From Nitrospira japonica (lineage in GTDB: Bacteria > Nitrospirota > Thermodesulfovibrionia > UBA6902), in NCBI GenBank assembly GCA_020723105.1, contig DYJL01000022.1, positions 1 to 50,757 on the forward strand: a stretch of 50,757 nt of DNA, read 5' to 3'. Below, piece by piece: positions 8,793 through 17,299 of this stretch. Under the pieces are notes generated by a model, which saw only the letters and a program-made list of their open reading frames with translations, did not search any database and was not told where the DNA came from. Every line of letters begins with the position of its first letter. The stretch's first letter is position 1. The translations under genes were made by a program, and so were the position numbers.

Positions 8793-9650
8793 CTACACCT
8801 TTTGTATCTTCCAAAACTGCCTCAAACCTAATATGGCTCCGCCGATGATAAAAAGGATCGTGCTCACCGGCTCGGGAAGAGTCGTAGGAATCTCGCCATC
8901 TGCGCCTGAGCCTCCAAAAGACTCTGTCTCACCGAATGCATACTGGGGCGCTGTATTGGATGTTGCAAAAAGTACCGGCGAATACTTATTTGTTTGTATG
9001 TGGTTAGAGCTGAGGCCCCAGCTCCAGCCTAAAATCCAGCAGTCTGCCCCTGCAGAGGGACATGCGCCTGCGGTATTTATTATCTCCACAGGGTCCTTTG
9101 CTACACCGGAATCACTGACAAGGCTTATATTTGATACGCTGACTGTAGAGGATGGCTGGCCATCTCCCAACCCTGTTACTGTACTGATATAATCATCACC
9201 TGGAAATGACGGGTCCGGATTTGAGAGGCTCCAGTTAGCAGCACTGATCTGCCCCGTGCCGTCATTGAAAACAATGTTGTCAAAATATCCTCCGGATGTA
9301 AAAGCAGAATGGTATCTTACATCGAATTTATAGACCGGATCATCACTTAAGGCATTTGTGTCCGGATCTTTGTTAACTATCTGGTACATATAGATGTATT
9401 GTGCACTGGTATCAAGCGTATTGTACTGATTCACCATGCTGCTTACATTAGAAAAGAATGGATCGTCAGTCCAATTGCTGTCTACAGCCTGATAAACAGA
9501 GAAGTTGACTATCGCATCACAATATGCACAATCGCTCATCTGGGTCCATCCGGAAAAACCATCAATCAGGCCAGCAACGGCTGAAGATGTTGCAACAAAT
9601 AGAACTGAAAACATTATCAAGACCGCACATAAACCAAGAACCTTTTTCAT
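8793..9650 (-). CDS. PEP-CTERM sorting-domain exported protein
   Basis: The 285 residues have a signal peptide of about 25 residues. A polar, Ser/Thr/Asp-rich secreted body follows with no recognised catalytic domain. The end is a typical PEP-CTERM tripartite signal: PEP at about 259-261, a hydrophobic helix (TILFIIGGAILGL) and a basic tail (RQFWKIQKV). Proteins with this tail are processed by an exosortase and usually linked to exopolysaccharide production. No exosortase is encoded in this window. The body has a few Cys (CAYC near the N-terminus). GGGAG precedes the ATG. It stands alone, with a strong terminator after it, and its function is unknown. Confidence 0.88.
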   Translation of the reverse strand: MKKVLGLCAVLIMFSVLFVATSSAVAGLIDGFSGWTQMSDCAYCDAIVNFSVYQAVDSNWTDDPFFSNVSSMVNQYNTLDTSAQYIYMYQIVNKDPDTNALSDDPVYKFDVRYHSAFTSGGYFDNIVFNDGTGQISAANWSLSNPDPSFPGDDYISTVTGLGDGQPSSTVSVSNISLVSDSGVAKDPVEIINTAGACPSAGADCWILGWSWGLSSNHIQTNKYSPVLFATSNTAPQYAFGETESFGGSGADGEIPTTLPEPVSTILFIIGGAILGLRQFWKIQKV

Positions 9651-9710
9651 ATTTAATCTCCCGTAATATAAAATGTAAATTTCTTAATTCATTAAGTAAC
9701 CTAGTGTAGT

Positions 9711-9833
9711 GTCAGCTAAATATCTTTACAGCTTTGTCATTCCGAGCGAAGCGAGGAATCTCGTAGTGAGATTGCTTCGGGACTTCGTCCCTCGCAATGA
9801 CAATGCTCTGAAATACTTTTTCAGCAGCCTGTT
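9711..9833. repeat. dispersed repeat copy 1 (CATTCCGAGCGAAGCGAGGAATCT type)
   Basis: Bases 9711-9800 are nearly identical to the reverse complement of 40384-40473, and 9810-9833 resembles the repeat at the right edge (50701-50725, opposite strand). The unit contains internal palindromes such as ATTCCGAGCGAAGCGAGGAAT and GGGACTTCGTCCC, typical of small non-coding REP-like elements. The 416-base gap 9651-10066 holds this repeat and the inverted pair at 9938-10058, and no gene. Confidence 0.85.
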
Positions 9834-9937
9834 GAATATTATGTTGTCTATAAAGCAATATTTATACCTTGAACCAAGCAATTCATTATCTTCTGATAAA
9901 TCAATATGTTATAAAATGCTTTCTTATCAGGCAAGAA

Positions 9938-10058
9938 ATAAAGGGGTGCAAGATATTCGTCATTATTTATCATAAAGTTATACAACATATTAAAATAATT
10001 CATTTTTTCGACATATAGAGAAATAGCCAGTAATGCAAATTATCTTGCACCCCTTTAT
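9938..10058. repeat. 121-bp element bounded by ~29-base inverted repeats
   Basis: The left arm 9938-9966 and the right arm 10030-10058 are inverted copies: the first 18 bases (ATAAAGGGGTGCAAGATA) are identical and about 24 of 29 match overall. The AT-rich interior has no open frame. The right arm ends eight bases from the stop of the response regulator. It could be a miniature mobile element or a pair of protein binding sites. Confidence 0.6.
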
Positions 10059-10066
10059 GATGGAAA

Positions 10067-11548
10067 TTATATCCGCTTTTTCGTATTCTTCAGTCTGCTG
10101 TTCAATGCCTGACGTGTGATGCCAAGAAGCGAGGCTGCGATTCCCTGATTGCCATTAGAGCGTTTCAAGGCCTCGGAAATCATAAATTCTTCAATCTCTC
10201 TCAGCGTAGGAAACCGACCGGAGATGTCCGGCATGGAAGTTGATCCGGAATTTGAAATTGAAATATCCGGCTGAGTATATTTCTCCTGCTTGCTGAAATA
10301 TTCTTTAATGCATCCTAATGACAGGACTCCTGAGCCATGCTTTGCAACAGCATCAAAGATTACTGCCTTCAGTTCGCGTATGTTGCCGGGGTAATGATAA
10401 CTGGAAAGCAAAGGTATGAGTTCATTTGGAGGAGTAGGTTTTTTCTTTTTCAGTGATTGCGCTGAAAGCTCCAGAAAATAATCTGCAAGCATCGCCAGGT
10501 CTTCCAGTCGTTCCCTGAGAGGGGGAATGTGAACCTGCACAGTGTTTAACCGGTAATATAAATCTTCCCTTAAGTTACCTTCCGACACCAGTTTATTGAT
10601 ATCACGATTAGTAGCCGCAATAATACGTGCATCACTCTTTTCCGGCAAGTCAGAGCCGAGGGGATAATAAGTGCCATCTTCAATCAAACGCAGGAGTTTA
10701 ATCTGAGACTTTATATTTAAATCCGCAAACTCATCAAGAAAGAGCGTACCGCCAGAAGCCCTGACTATAAGACCGTCCCGGTCTTTGTCCGCTCCTGTAT
10801 ATGCGCCCTTTTTATGGCCGAACAAGGTATCTGAAAAAATGGTGTCATCAAGTCCCGCTGCGTTAACAGCTACGAAAGCGCCTTTCATTCCGCTGATCTC
10901 GTAAATGGCCCTTGAAACAAGTTCCTTGCCAACTCCTGTTTCTCCGGTAACAAGGACCGGTTCCCGGGATTTTGAGATTGTCTCAATATAATGAAAGACC
11001 GCCCTCATCTTTTTGCTCTGTGTAAGGATAGATGAAAAGGCCTGCTCATATTCCAGCTTATCAGTGAGAAGATGTTGTCTCAGGGATAAAATGTGTTCTC
11101 TCAGAGATGTTATCTCTTCACGCAGGGAATTCAATTCCAGGGCCTTCTTTACACTGGATATGAAGCGGTTGTCTTCAACCGGTTTTACGAGATAATCGAG
11201 GGCCCCTTTTTTCATACACTCTACAGCACTCTCAACATCATTCGCTGCAGTTACTATGATAACTGCAATATGCGGAAACTCAGATTTAATTTCTTTGAGC
11301 AAGGCAAAACCAGGGATATGCGGCATGTTCAGGTCCAGAACAACTGCTGCTACATCTTCTTTGGCAAGCAACGGCAGGACCTTTCTGCTATCATTAACAG
11401 CCAGAATATTTTCAATCCCTTCGGTAAGAAGCATGGCCCTGTAACCAAGTAATATCTGCTGTTCGTCATCAACTAACAAGACTGGTGATGAATAATTGGT
11501 AATTGGCAATGGGTGACAGGTTATGGGTGATGGGTTATTTCTTTTCAT
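10067..11548 (-). CDS. sigma-54-type response regulator with repeat-derived N-terminus
   Basis: The receiver domain starts at about residue 23 (VLLVDDEQQ; Asp in AVVLDLNMPH, Lys in YLVKPVED). It is followed by a coiled stretch (SLREEITSLREHILSLRQHL), an AAA+ domain (Walker A GETGVGKE, loop GAYTGA, Walker B GTLFLDEFADL) and a Fis helix-turn-helix (GNQGIAASLLGITRQAL). GAYTGA is a conservative variant of the GAFTGA loop, so sigma-54 activity is likely. The first ~20 residues (SPITCHPLPITNYSSP) come from a seven-base-periodic DNA tract and look non-ancestral. The start overlaps the stop of the kinase gene by 14 bases. The target is unknown; the PEP-CTERM gene is next downstream. Confidence 0.93.
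   Translation of the reverse strand: MKRNNPSPITCHPLPITNYSSPVLLVDDEQQILLGYRAMLLTEGIENILAVNDSRKVLPLLAKEDVAAVVLDLNMPHIPGFALLKEIKSEFPHIAVIIVTAANDVESAVECMKKGALDYLVKPVEDNRFISSVKKALELNSLREEITSLREHILSLRQHLLTDKLEYEQAFSSILTQSKKMRAVFHYIETISKSREPVLVTGETGVGKELVSRAIYEISGMKGAFVAVNAAGLDDTIFSDTLFGHKKGAYTGADKDRDGLIVRASGGTLFLDEFADLNIKSQIKLLRLIEDGTYYPLGSDLPEKSDARIIAATNRDINKLVSEGNLREDLYYRLNTVQVHIPPLRERLEDLAMLADYFLELSAQSLKKKKPTPPNELIPLLSSYHYPGNIRELKAVIFDAVAKHGSGVLSLGCIKEYFSKQEKYTQPDISISNSGSTSMPDISGRFPTLREIEEFMISEALKRSNGNQGIAASLLGITRQALNSRLKNTKKRI
11482..11538. repeat. heptanucleotide-periodic tract inside coding sequence
   Basis: Read on the minus strand, the tract is a run of seven-base units such as ACCCATC, ACCCATA, ACCTGTC, ACCCATT and ACCAATT. 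It spans the stop of the kinase gene and the first codons of the response regulator. Confidence 0.65.
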
Positions 11549-12806
11549 TACAGCACCGTGTATCCTGCACCGGCAATTTAATGCAAACTGTAGTTCCCTT
11601 CCCGACTTTTGACTGAAACGTCAGAGAACCATTGTGCTCTTTTATGATTGTATGGGAAATAGAAAGGCCCAGCCCGGTGCCACCATTAGCAGATTTAGTG
11701 GTAAAAAAAGGCTCCGTAATCCGTTCCATAATATCATCAGACATGCCGATTCCGTCGTCTCTGACTTTAATTACAACATGCCTTGATTGTCTATCGTAAG
11801 ACGTTGATACTTTAATACCGGATTTTTTATCAGACAAAGCCTGAAGGGCATTCATGATTATATTTATGACTACCTGTTCCAGTTTTTGCGCGTTACCCTT
11901 TATCAAAGGCATATCGTCACAGCAATTGACATAAAATTTATCAGTAATTTTTTTTATCTGATTATTTAGAATGGACCTGGAAGTCATAACAACATTGTTG
12001 ACGTTGACATCCTCGTTCATACAGGTTATTTCAGGCCGTGCAAAATTTCTTAAATTCTCAACAAATTTTTTGATTCTCAGAGAACCTTCATTTATTCCAT
12101 CCATAAGTTCAGGCACAAGTGTCTGTAATTTGGGAAAGGATATGCCCGCCAGTTTAAAATTCCCTTTATCATGATGATATTGCCCGAGGATCTTAAGCGC
12201 ATCCTGCCAGATCCTGTTTAACGTCTGGGCATTGTGACGGATAAAACTGTTGGGATTATTAATCTCATGCGCAACCCCTGATACGAGCGCGCCAAGCGAG
12301 GTCATTTTATTGGTATGAATCAGTTGCGACTGAATGCGTCTTGATTCCTCTTCTATGCGCACTCCGGCAGTAATATCTCTGGTAACCTCTATGACGTTCT
12401 TTACTTTTCCGGAGCCGTCTATAATGGGAAAGGCCCTTTTGTCCAGTATCCTGCCTTCTGAATTTAAAACCCTCGCCGCTTCTTCCCTGCCCGATTTAAA
12501 ACTCTCATCCACAGGACAGCTTTTGCAGAGCGTTGGAATATTACAGCACAGTTTATAGCAATATTTTCCAATAATCTCGTCAGCGCTTTTTCTGACTTTA
12601 AACGCAAAGGCCTTGTTAGCCCATAAAACTACCATATCGCGGTTCAGGAGAATTATGTCATCAGGTATGGCGTCAAGCAGGGCATTGAATTCCTGCGAAA
12701 GCCTTTGATAGCGTTTCTCGCTCTCAATCAGCTCTCTCTCGGCACGACTGGGGGGTTTTCTGCTTTGCGATTTTGTTTTCTGCTTTTTCTTATTCTCTGC
12801 ATCCAT
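11535..12806 (-). CDS. PAS-domain sensor histidine kinase, soluble
   Basis: The 423 residues have no membrane helix. A Lys/Arg-rich N-terminus and a coiled coil lead into a PAS domain (about 40-160) with a cysteine-rich insert (YCYKLCCN...LCKSCP), a pattern seen in a subset of PAS folds. The H-box is GVAHEINNPNSFIRHN and the ATPase has DDGIGM and GTGLGLSIS. The gene overlaps the downstream regulator by 14 bases, so they form a cognate pair. The absence of membrane segments points to an internal signal, and the Cys cluster could bind metal or respond to redox, but that is speculation. Confidence 0.93.
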   Translation of the reverse strand: MDAENKKKQKTKSQSRKPPSRAERELIESEKRYQRLSQEFNALLDAIPDDIILLNRDMVVLWANKAFAFKVRKSADEIIGKYCYKLCCNIPTLCKSCPVDESFKSGREEAARVLNSEGRILDKRAFPIIDGSGKVKNVIEVTRDITAGVRIEEESRRIQSQLIHTNKMTSLGALVSGVAHEINNPNSFIRHNAQTLNRIWQDALKILGQYHHDKGNFKLAGISFPKLQTLVPELMDGINEGSLRIKKFVENLRNFARPEITCMNEDVNVNNVVMTSRSILNNQIKKITDKFYVNCCDDMPLIKGNAQKLEQVVINIIMNALQALSDKKSGIKVSTSYDRQSRHVVIKVRDDGIGMSDDIMERITEPFFTTKSANGGTGLGLSISHTIIKEHNGSLTFQSKVGKGTTVCIKLPVQDTRCCNEKK

Positions 12807-12948
12807 AAGATGATACCGCTTTTTATGGGCCCTTTTCCCGGATTCTGTTCAAGTGACATGAGGCAAGACAGCAAAATTGACTTGCTTAAAAAATAACATA
12901 ACATATTTATTTTTATCAATTTATTTTAGTCCAGGTCCATATTATTTC

Positions 12949-12957
12949 TGTTATACT
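12949..12957 (+). promoter_or_regulatory. extended -10 promoter of mfd
   Basis: TGTTATACT (TGn plus TATACT) ends five bases before the mfd ATG. No purine-rich ribosome site is present, and no good -35 is seen. The arrangement predicts a leaderless message. The rest of the 12807-12962 gap shows nothing else. Confidence 0.45.
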
Positions 12958-12962
12958 TTTAC

Positions 12963-15900
12963 ATGCCGCTTAACCTCTCCATCTTTCATGACGCCCTTGA
13001 CGCCTTTGAGGGAAAAAAGGCGGACACCTTCACATCATTGACAGGCTCTTCAGGCGCTCTGTTTTTCTCACTGTTTAAGGGGACCTGCCTGCTCCTTTGT
13101 TCTTCAGAAGATTCAGCGGCTGAATTTTATTCAAACGCACTCTTCTGGTCAAAATTATTGCAGGTTGAGACCCCGGTTCTTATTCCGGCGAAGGATAATC
13201 CGTTACGATCCAGAAATCTTCTCAATCTGTACACCCTGAACAAGGGGAAGTTTATTACCTCTGTTGACGCAATGGTTTCGCCCTTATGGAAGATAGAAGA
13301 GTTCCCTGTGTTCACTATCACAAAAGGGCTTATTATTGAACGGGATGTGATTGTTCAAAACCTTCAAAGGCAGGGATACCACATCGTCCCGGTTGTTACC
13401 GGAGAAGGCGAGATGAGCATACGCGGCGGCATCCTTGACATATACCCGCCCGATGAAGAGAATCCTGTGCGCATAGAATTTTTTGACGATGAGATTGAAT
13501 CTCTCAGGTTCTTTGATATTGATACCCAACTGTCTTTGAAAGAAATAAATGACATACATATATGCCCGGCAACCGAGCCGGAGGATGGGCCTAATCTCCT
13601 TGAATTATTACCTGACAGCATACTTATATTAAATGAGGCTGATGATATAAGAAGGCATTGGCCAAACCCCACCCTTCCTCAGGAACAAAAAATCCTTTCC
13701 TTCACCTCCCTTCCATTGCAAGACAGCGGTTTCTGCTTCCCCATTAACAGCGTGGCAGGACTCGGCCTTTTACCGGAGGAAAGGAGCACCGTAGACGATT
13801 TCATCAGCAAGACGCTTGAACTCAGAAAACAATATTTCATCTTGATAGCCTGCTCCTCGGAAGGACAGGCCCGGAGATTAAAGGAATTGTTCTTTGATCA
13901 TGATTCAGACGTTCCCATTCTCAGCAGTAACGCAGTTATCAAAGATACACGCAGCCCTGTAATATGCATCGGTGAACTGAGCAGAGGCTTTATCTGTCAG
14001 GATATTATAGTGCTTGCCGAGAGAGATATTTTCGGGCAAAGGCCTTCTTTTAAACCTGCAAGAAAATCCAGAATCTCTACCCTTATTTCTTCAATAGAGG
14101 ATTTCAAAGAAGGGGATTATCTGGTTCATGCCGAGCATGGAATTGGCAGATTTCTGGGACTTAGAAAACAGAAAATCGAAGATCATGAAGGAGACTTCAT
14201 AGCCATAGAGTATCTTGAAGGTGCAAGACTCTATGTCCCGCTTGAGCACATCAATCTTGTTCAAAAATATCATGCCCCTGAAAGCATCAGGCCGAAAGTG
14301 GACCGGCTCGGAGGAAAGACCTGGGAAAGAACAAAACAGAAGGTACGGCAGAAAATAAAGGACATGGCTGAACGGTTGCTGGCTATTTACGCAAAACGCT
14401 CAACAGCCACGGGACATCCATTCTCAGAGGACACGGAACTGCACAAAGAGTTTGATGGTTTCTTTCCCTATGAAGAAACCCCGGATCAATTGACTTCGAT
14501 CAATGAAATTAAACACGATATGGAAAATTCCGTACCAATGGACCGGCTATTATGCGGCGATGTCGGTTACGGTAAGACAGAGGTGGTGATGCGCGCATGC
14601 TTCAAAGCTGCTTATGATTCAAAGCAGGCCGCCGTGCTTGTGCCGACAACGATTCTCGCGGAACAGCATTACGAAACCTTTACCGCCCGCTTCTCTGCCT
14701 TTCCTATAAAGATTGATTATCTCAGCCGGTTTAAAAGCAAAGCTGAGCAGAAACTAACCCTCAAGGCGCTTGCTGAAGGAAATATTGATATCATTATTGG
14801 AACGCATCGTTTGTTAGCAAAAGACGTGAGCTTCTTTAACCTCGGCCTTCTGGTTATTGATGAAGAGCATAAATTCGGCGTGGCTCACAAGGAAAAATTA
14901 AAAGCGATCAAGGAGAATGTTGATGTGCTGACCCTGTCTGCAACGCCTATTCCAAGAACGCTCCATATGGCGCTTTCAGGCATCAGAGGAATGAGCGTCA
15001 TCGAGACCCCGCCGGAAGACAGGCTTGCAGTAAAAAGCCTTGTCTCACGGTTTAATCCTGCAACCATCAAAGAGGCTCTTCAGAAAGAACTCGACAGAGG
15101 CGGACAGGCCTTCTTTGTTCACAATCGTATTCATGATATCTACAAGATTGGGAACTTCCTGAGAGAACTGGTTCCCGATGCAAAGCTCGGTGTGGCCCAC
15201 GGCCAGATGAACGAGAAAGAACTTGAGCATGTGATGAGGGCTTTTTTTCACAAAGAAATAAACATTCTTGTTTCAACAGCCATTATCGGTTCGGGGCTTG
15301 ATATACCCTCTGCCAATACAATCATTATTAACAGGGCTGACCGGTTCGGGCTTGCAGATTTGTACCAGTTAAGAGGAAGGGTGGGGCGTTCCAGTGTAAA
15401 AGCATATGCCTACTTCCTGATCCCAGGAGAAGACATCCTCACAGAAGATGCAAGGAAAAAACTTCAGGCCATTCAGGAACTTGGATATCTTGGCGCCGGC
15501 TTCCGTCTTGCATTGAAAGACCTTGAAATCAGGGGTGCGGGAAATCTGCTTGGCGGTGAACAGTCCGGGCACATTGAGGCTGTTGGTTTTGATATGTACA
15601 TGGAGATGCTTGAAACAGCAGTCGCAGAATTAAAGGGAGAAAAAATAGAGCCCAGGACCGAGCCCGTTATTGATCTGAAGATTATGGCTGTAATCCCTGA
15701 AGAATATATTGAAGACCCTGACCTGAGATTAAGCATCTACAGAAAGATTGCCTCTGCCAAAGACATCAAAGCTCTCGAAAGGCTGCATGAAGAGTTGAAA
15801 GACAGGTTTGGGCCTCTGCCGGAAAAAACAAAGAGGCTTCTTGAAATTATGGAATTGAAAGTGCTGGCAAAAAAGTTCGGCATCACCAGAATACAAAATG

Positions 15901-16103
15901 CGTTCGGCAGGATACAGGTTGTCTTTGCCCCTGACAGTCCGGTTCCCTCAGAAAAAATATTTTCCCTCTACAACACCAGAAAAAAGATGCTCAAATTCCT
16001 CCTCGAAGGCGGAGTGGAACTGGATATGAGAGGCAAACCGTGGGGCGATATTTTTAAAGAATTAAAGAGAGTGGTTGAAGAACTGGAAGGAGAGAAAGCT
16101 TGA
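12963..16103 (+). CDS. mfd: transcription-repair coupling factor
   Basis: Mfd removes stalled RNA polymerase from DNA and recruits UvrA to the lesion. The 1046 residues are slightly shorter than the usual ~1150. An N-terminal UvrB-like module (MSIRGGILDIYPPDEENPVR near residues 145-165) is followed by the polymerase-interaction domain (GDYLVHAEHGIGRFLGL near 385) and the translocase: Walker A GDVGYGKTE near 532, box DEEH near 633, TATPIPRTLH, and the helicase motif QLRGRVGRS near 805. The C-terminal TRCF domain is present. It stands alone on the plus strand, divergent from the kinase at 12806, with a promoter box directly before the ATG. Confidence 0.97.
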   Translation: MPLNLSIFHDALDAFEGKKADTFTSLTGSSGALFFSLFKGTCLLLCSSEDSAAEFYSNALFWSKLLQVETPVLIPAKDNPLRSRNLLNLYTLNKGKFITSVDAMVSPLWKIEEFPVFTITKGLIIERDVIVQNLQRQGYHIVPVVTGEGEMSIRGGILDIYPPDEENPVRIEFFDDEIESLRFFDIDTQLSLKEINDIHICPATEPEDGPNLLELLPDSILILNEADDIRRHWPNPTLPQEQKILSFTSLPLQDSGFCFPINSVAGLGLLPEERSTVDDFISKTLELRKQYFILIACSSEGQARRLKELFFDHDSDVPILSSNAVIKDTRSPVICIGELSRGFICQDIIVLAERDIFGQRPSFKPARKSRISTLISSIEDFKEGDYLVHAEHGIGRFLGLRKQKIEDHEGDFIAIEYLEGARLYVPLEHINLVQKYHAPESIRPKVDRLGGKTWERTKQKVRQKIKDMAERLLAIYAKRSTATGHPFSEDTELHKEFDGFFPYEETPDQLTSINEIKHDMENSVPMDRLLCGDVGYGKTEVVMRACFKAAYDSKQAAVLVPTTILAEQHYETFTARFSAFPIKIDYLSRFKSKAEQKLTLKALAEGNIDIIIGTHRLLAKDVSFFNLGLLVIDEEHKFGVAHKEKLKAIKENVDVLTLSATPIPRTLHMALSGIRGMSVIETPPEDRLAVKSLVSRFNPATIKEALQKELDRGGQAFFVHNRIHDIYKIGNFLRELVPDAKLGVAHGQMNEKELEHVMRAFFHKEINILVSTAIIGSGLDIPSANTIIINRADRFGLADLYQLRGRVGRSSVKAYAYFLIPGEDILTEDARKKLQAIQELGYLGAGFRLALKDLEIRGAGNLLGGEQSGHIEAVGFDMYMEMLETAVAELKGEKIEPRTEPVIDLKIMAVIPEEYIEDPDLRLSIYRKIASAKDIKALERLHEELKDRFGPLPEKTKRLLEIMELKVLAKKFGITRIQNAFGRIQVVFAPDSPVPSEKIFSLYNTRKKMLKFLLEGGVELDMRGKPWGDIFKELKRVVEELEGEKA

Positions 16104-16164
16104 CAGCGCCTCTTACCGAGTTATAAAGTTAAAGGTCTCTCAACTAAACTTTTTTCATAACGTC

Positions 16165-16322
16165 GGAGCAAGGATGGATAAAAAACATCTTTAATGCGAT
16201 AAGTTTTTGAATGTTGAATTTTAAATCTTGAATTTATGGAATGTATTTCTTCTGTTTTCATTAAGGTATCGCGAAAAAGGTGTCGTATAGAAATTCTTCC
16301 ACAGTCTCCCATGTCTGCAACC
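16165..16322. mobile_element. MITE-like repeat, copy B (right end decayed)
   Basis: From GGAGCA at 16165 to about 16277 the sequence aligns without gaps beyond one base to the reverse complement of 27402-27538, at roughly 85 percent identity by eye. The right terminal repeat is poorly preserved; CCCATGTCTGC near 16309 may be its remnant. There is no coding potential. It fills most of the 278-base gap between mfd and the NDK-like gene. Confidence 0.8.
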
Positions 16323-16381
16323 ATTGCAACAGGGTTCACCATGAATTATGTGGGCTAAACTTTTTAAGAAAGGTGATTTAA

Positions 16382-17119
16382 ATGAATAAGAAAATGCTTG
16401 AACAGACCCTTGTGCTCATCAAACCGGATGCACTCAAAAACTCATTGACAGGCTATATACTTTCACAACTGTCAGAATTTCATACCGGCCTGCGTTTTGC
16501 TGCAACAAAGATTGTCCATGTCAGTAAAATGCTTGCTGAGGAGCATTATGCCGAACATAAGGGAAAGGTTTTTTTCCCTTCTCTGCTGGAATATATTATG
16601 GGGAATTTACATTATCCCGAGCAGCCGGAGAAACACAGAGTAATTGCGATTGTGTATCAAGGGCCTGATGCCGTAAAAAAGATGCGTGACATTGTGGGCC
16701 CGACAAATCCGCACATTGCCCGGGAGCAAAAGCCCGGATGTATCAGGGCGCTTGGGACGGTAGTTCCAATAAAGGATGCTGCGGGAAATGTAGTCGGTGA
16801 GCGTATGGACAATCTCATTCACGCCTCTGCCAATGATAGTGATGCAGAAAGGGAAATTAAACTATGGTTTAAGCCCAATGATATTCCGCCCTTTATGCAT
16901 GCCTATCCAACTGAGGCGAGCAAAGAATACTACTATATGAAAGACCACAAACTTTCCATGAAAGAAGAACCAGGCAGCCTCTGTTTTATTGTGCCCGGGG
17001 AGACGGTCTGGAAGTCCGATCTCGAGACTTTGCGCCTGCTGCAACAGGGCAGTTCAGCGCCTTGCACTCTTGAAACAGTGGTGGCCAAATATTTCATTAA
17101 CGAGAAGCAGATGGGGTAA
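16382..17119 (+). CDS. extended nucleoside-diphosphate kinase-like protein
   Basis: The N-terminal TLVLIKPDAL and NLIHAS (His147, matching the phosphohistidine site NxxHxS) identify the NDK fold. NDK transfers gamma phosphate between nucleoside triphosphates and diphosphates. The protein is 245 residues against about 140 for ordinary Ndk. It has extra sequence around residues 60-85 and a C-terminal extension of about 85 residues without a recognised motif. The usual GSD after the His is replaced by ASAND. GAAAGGTG lies before the ATG. Kinase activity is likely but the variation leaves room for a changed role. It is downstream of mfd, separated by a MITE-like repeat. Confidence 0.85.
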   Translation: MNKKMLEQTLVLIKPDALKNSLTGYILSQLSEFHTGLRFAATKIVHVSKMLAEEHYAEHKGKVFFPSLLEYIMGNLHYPEQPEKHRVIAIVYQGPDAVKKMRDIVGPTNPHIAREQKPGCIRALGTVVPIKDAAGNVVGERMDNLIHASANDSDAEREIKLWFKPNDIPPFMHAYPTEASKEYYYMKDHKLSMKEEPGSLCFIVPGETVWKSDLETLRLLQQGSSAPCTLETVVAKYFINEKQMG

Positions 17120-17122
17120 TAA

Positions 17123-17271
17123 CGGGCAAAGATGACTGAAAAAGCTCTATCAGCAACACCTTTGATTACTTGTGGATACTGCGTTCAGCAGTATAATTTT
17201 ATACAGGAAATTTGATATATGATTTTAAAAATCCTGTTGCTTTATAGAGGTTTTGAAGGCGTCTTTGCCCG
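17123..17271. repeat. 149-bp inverted-repeat element between ndk-like and mdh
   Basis: Arms 17123-17150 and 17244-17271 are inverted copies (22 of 28 matching, starting CGGGCAAAGA), and a further AGCAACA matches on the inner side. A smaller hairpin (TACTGC/GCAGTA, 17177-17193) followed by TATAATTTT lies within and could end transcription of the NDK-like gene. The element occupies the whole gap between two convergent genes. Confidence 0.6.
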
Positions 17272-17299
17272 CTTATGTGGTTGAATATATTTTTTAATT

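Noticed and set aside
10030-10058. sigma-54 promoter inside the right arm of the 9938-10058 element
   Set aside because: GGTGCA and TTTGC are present but the spacing between GG and GC is wrong for a -24/-12 promoter.
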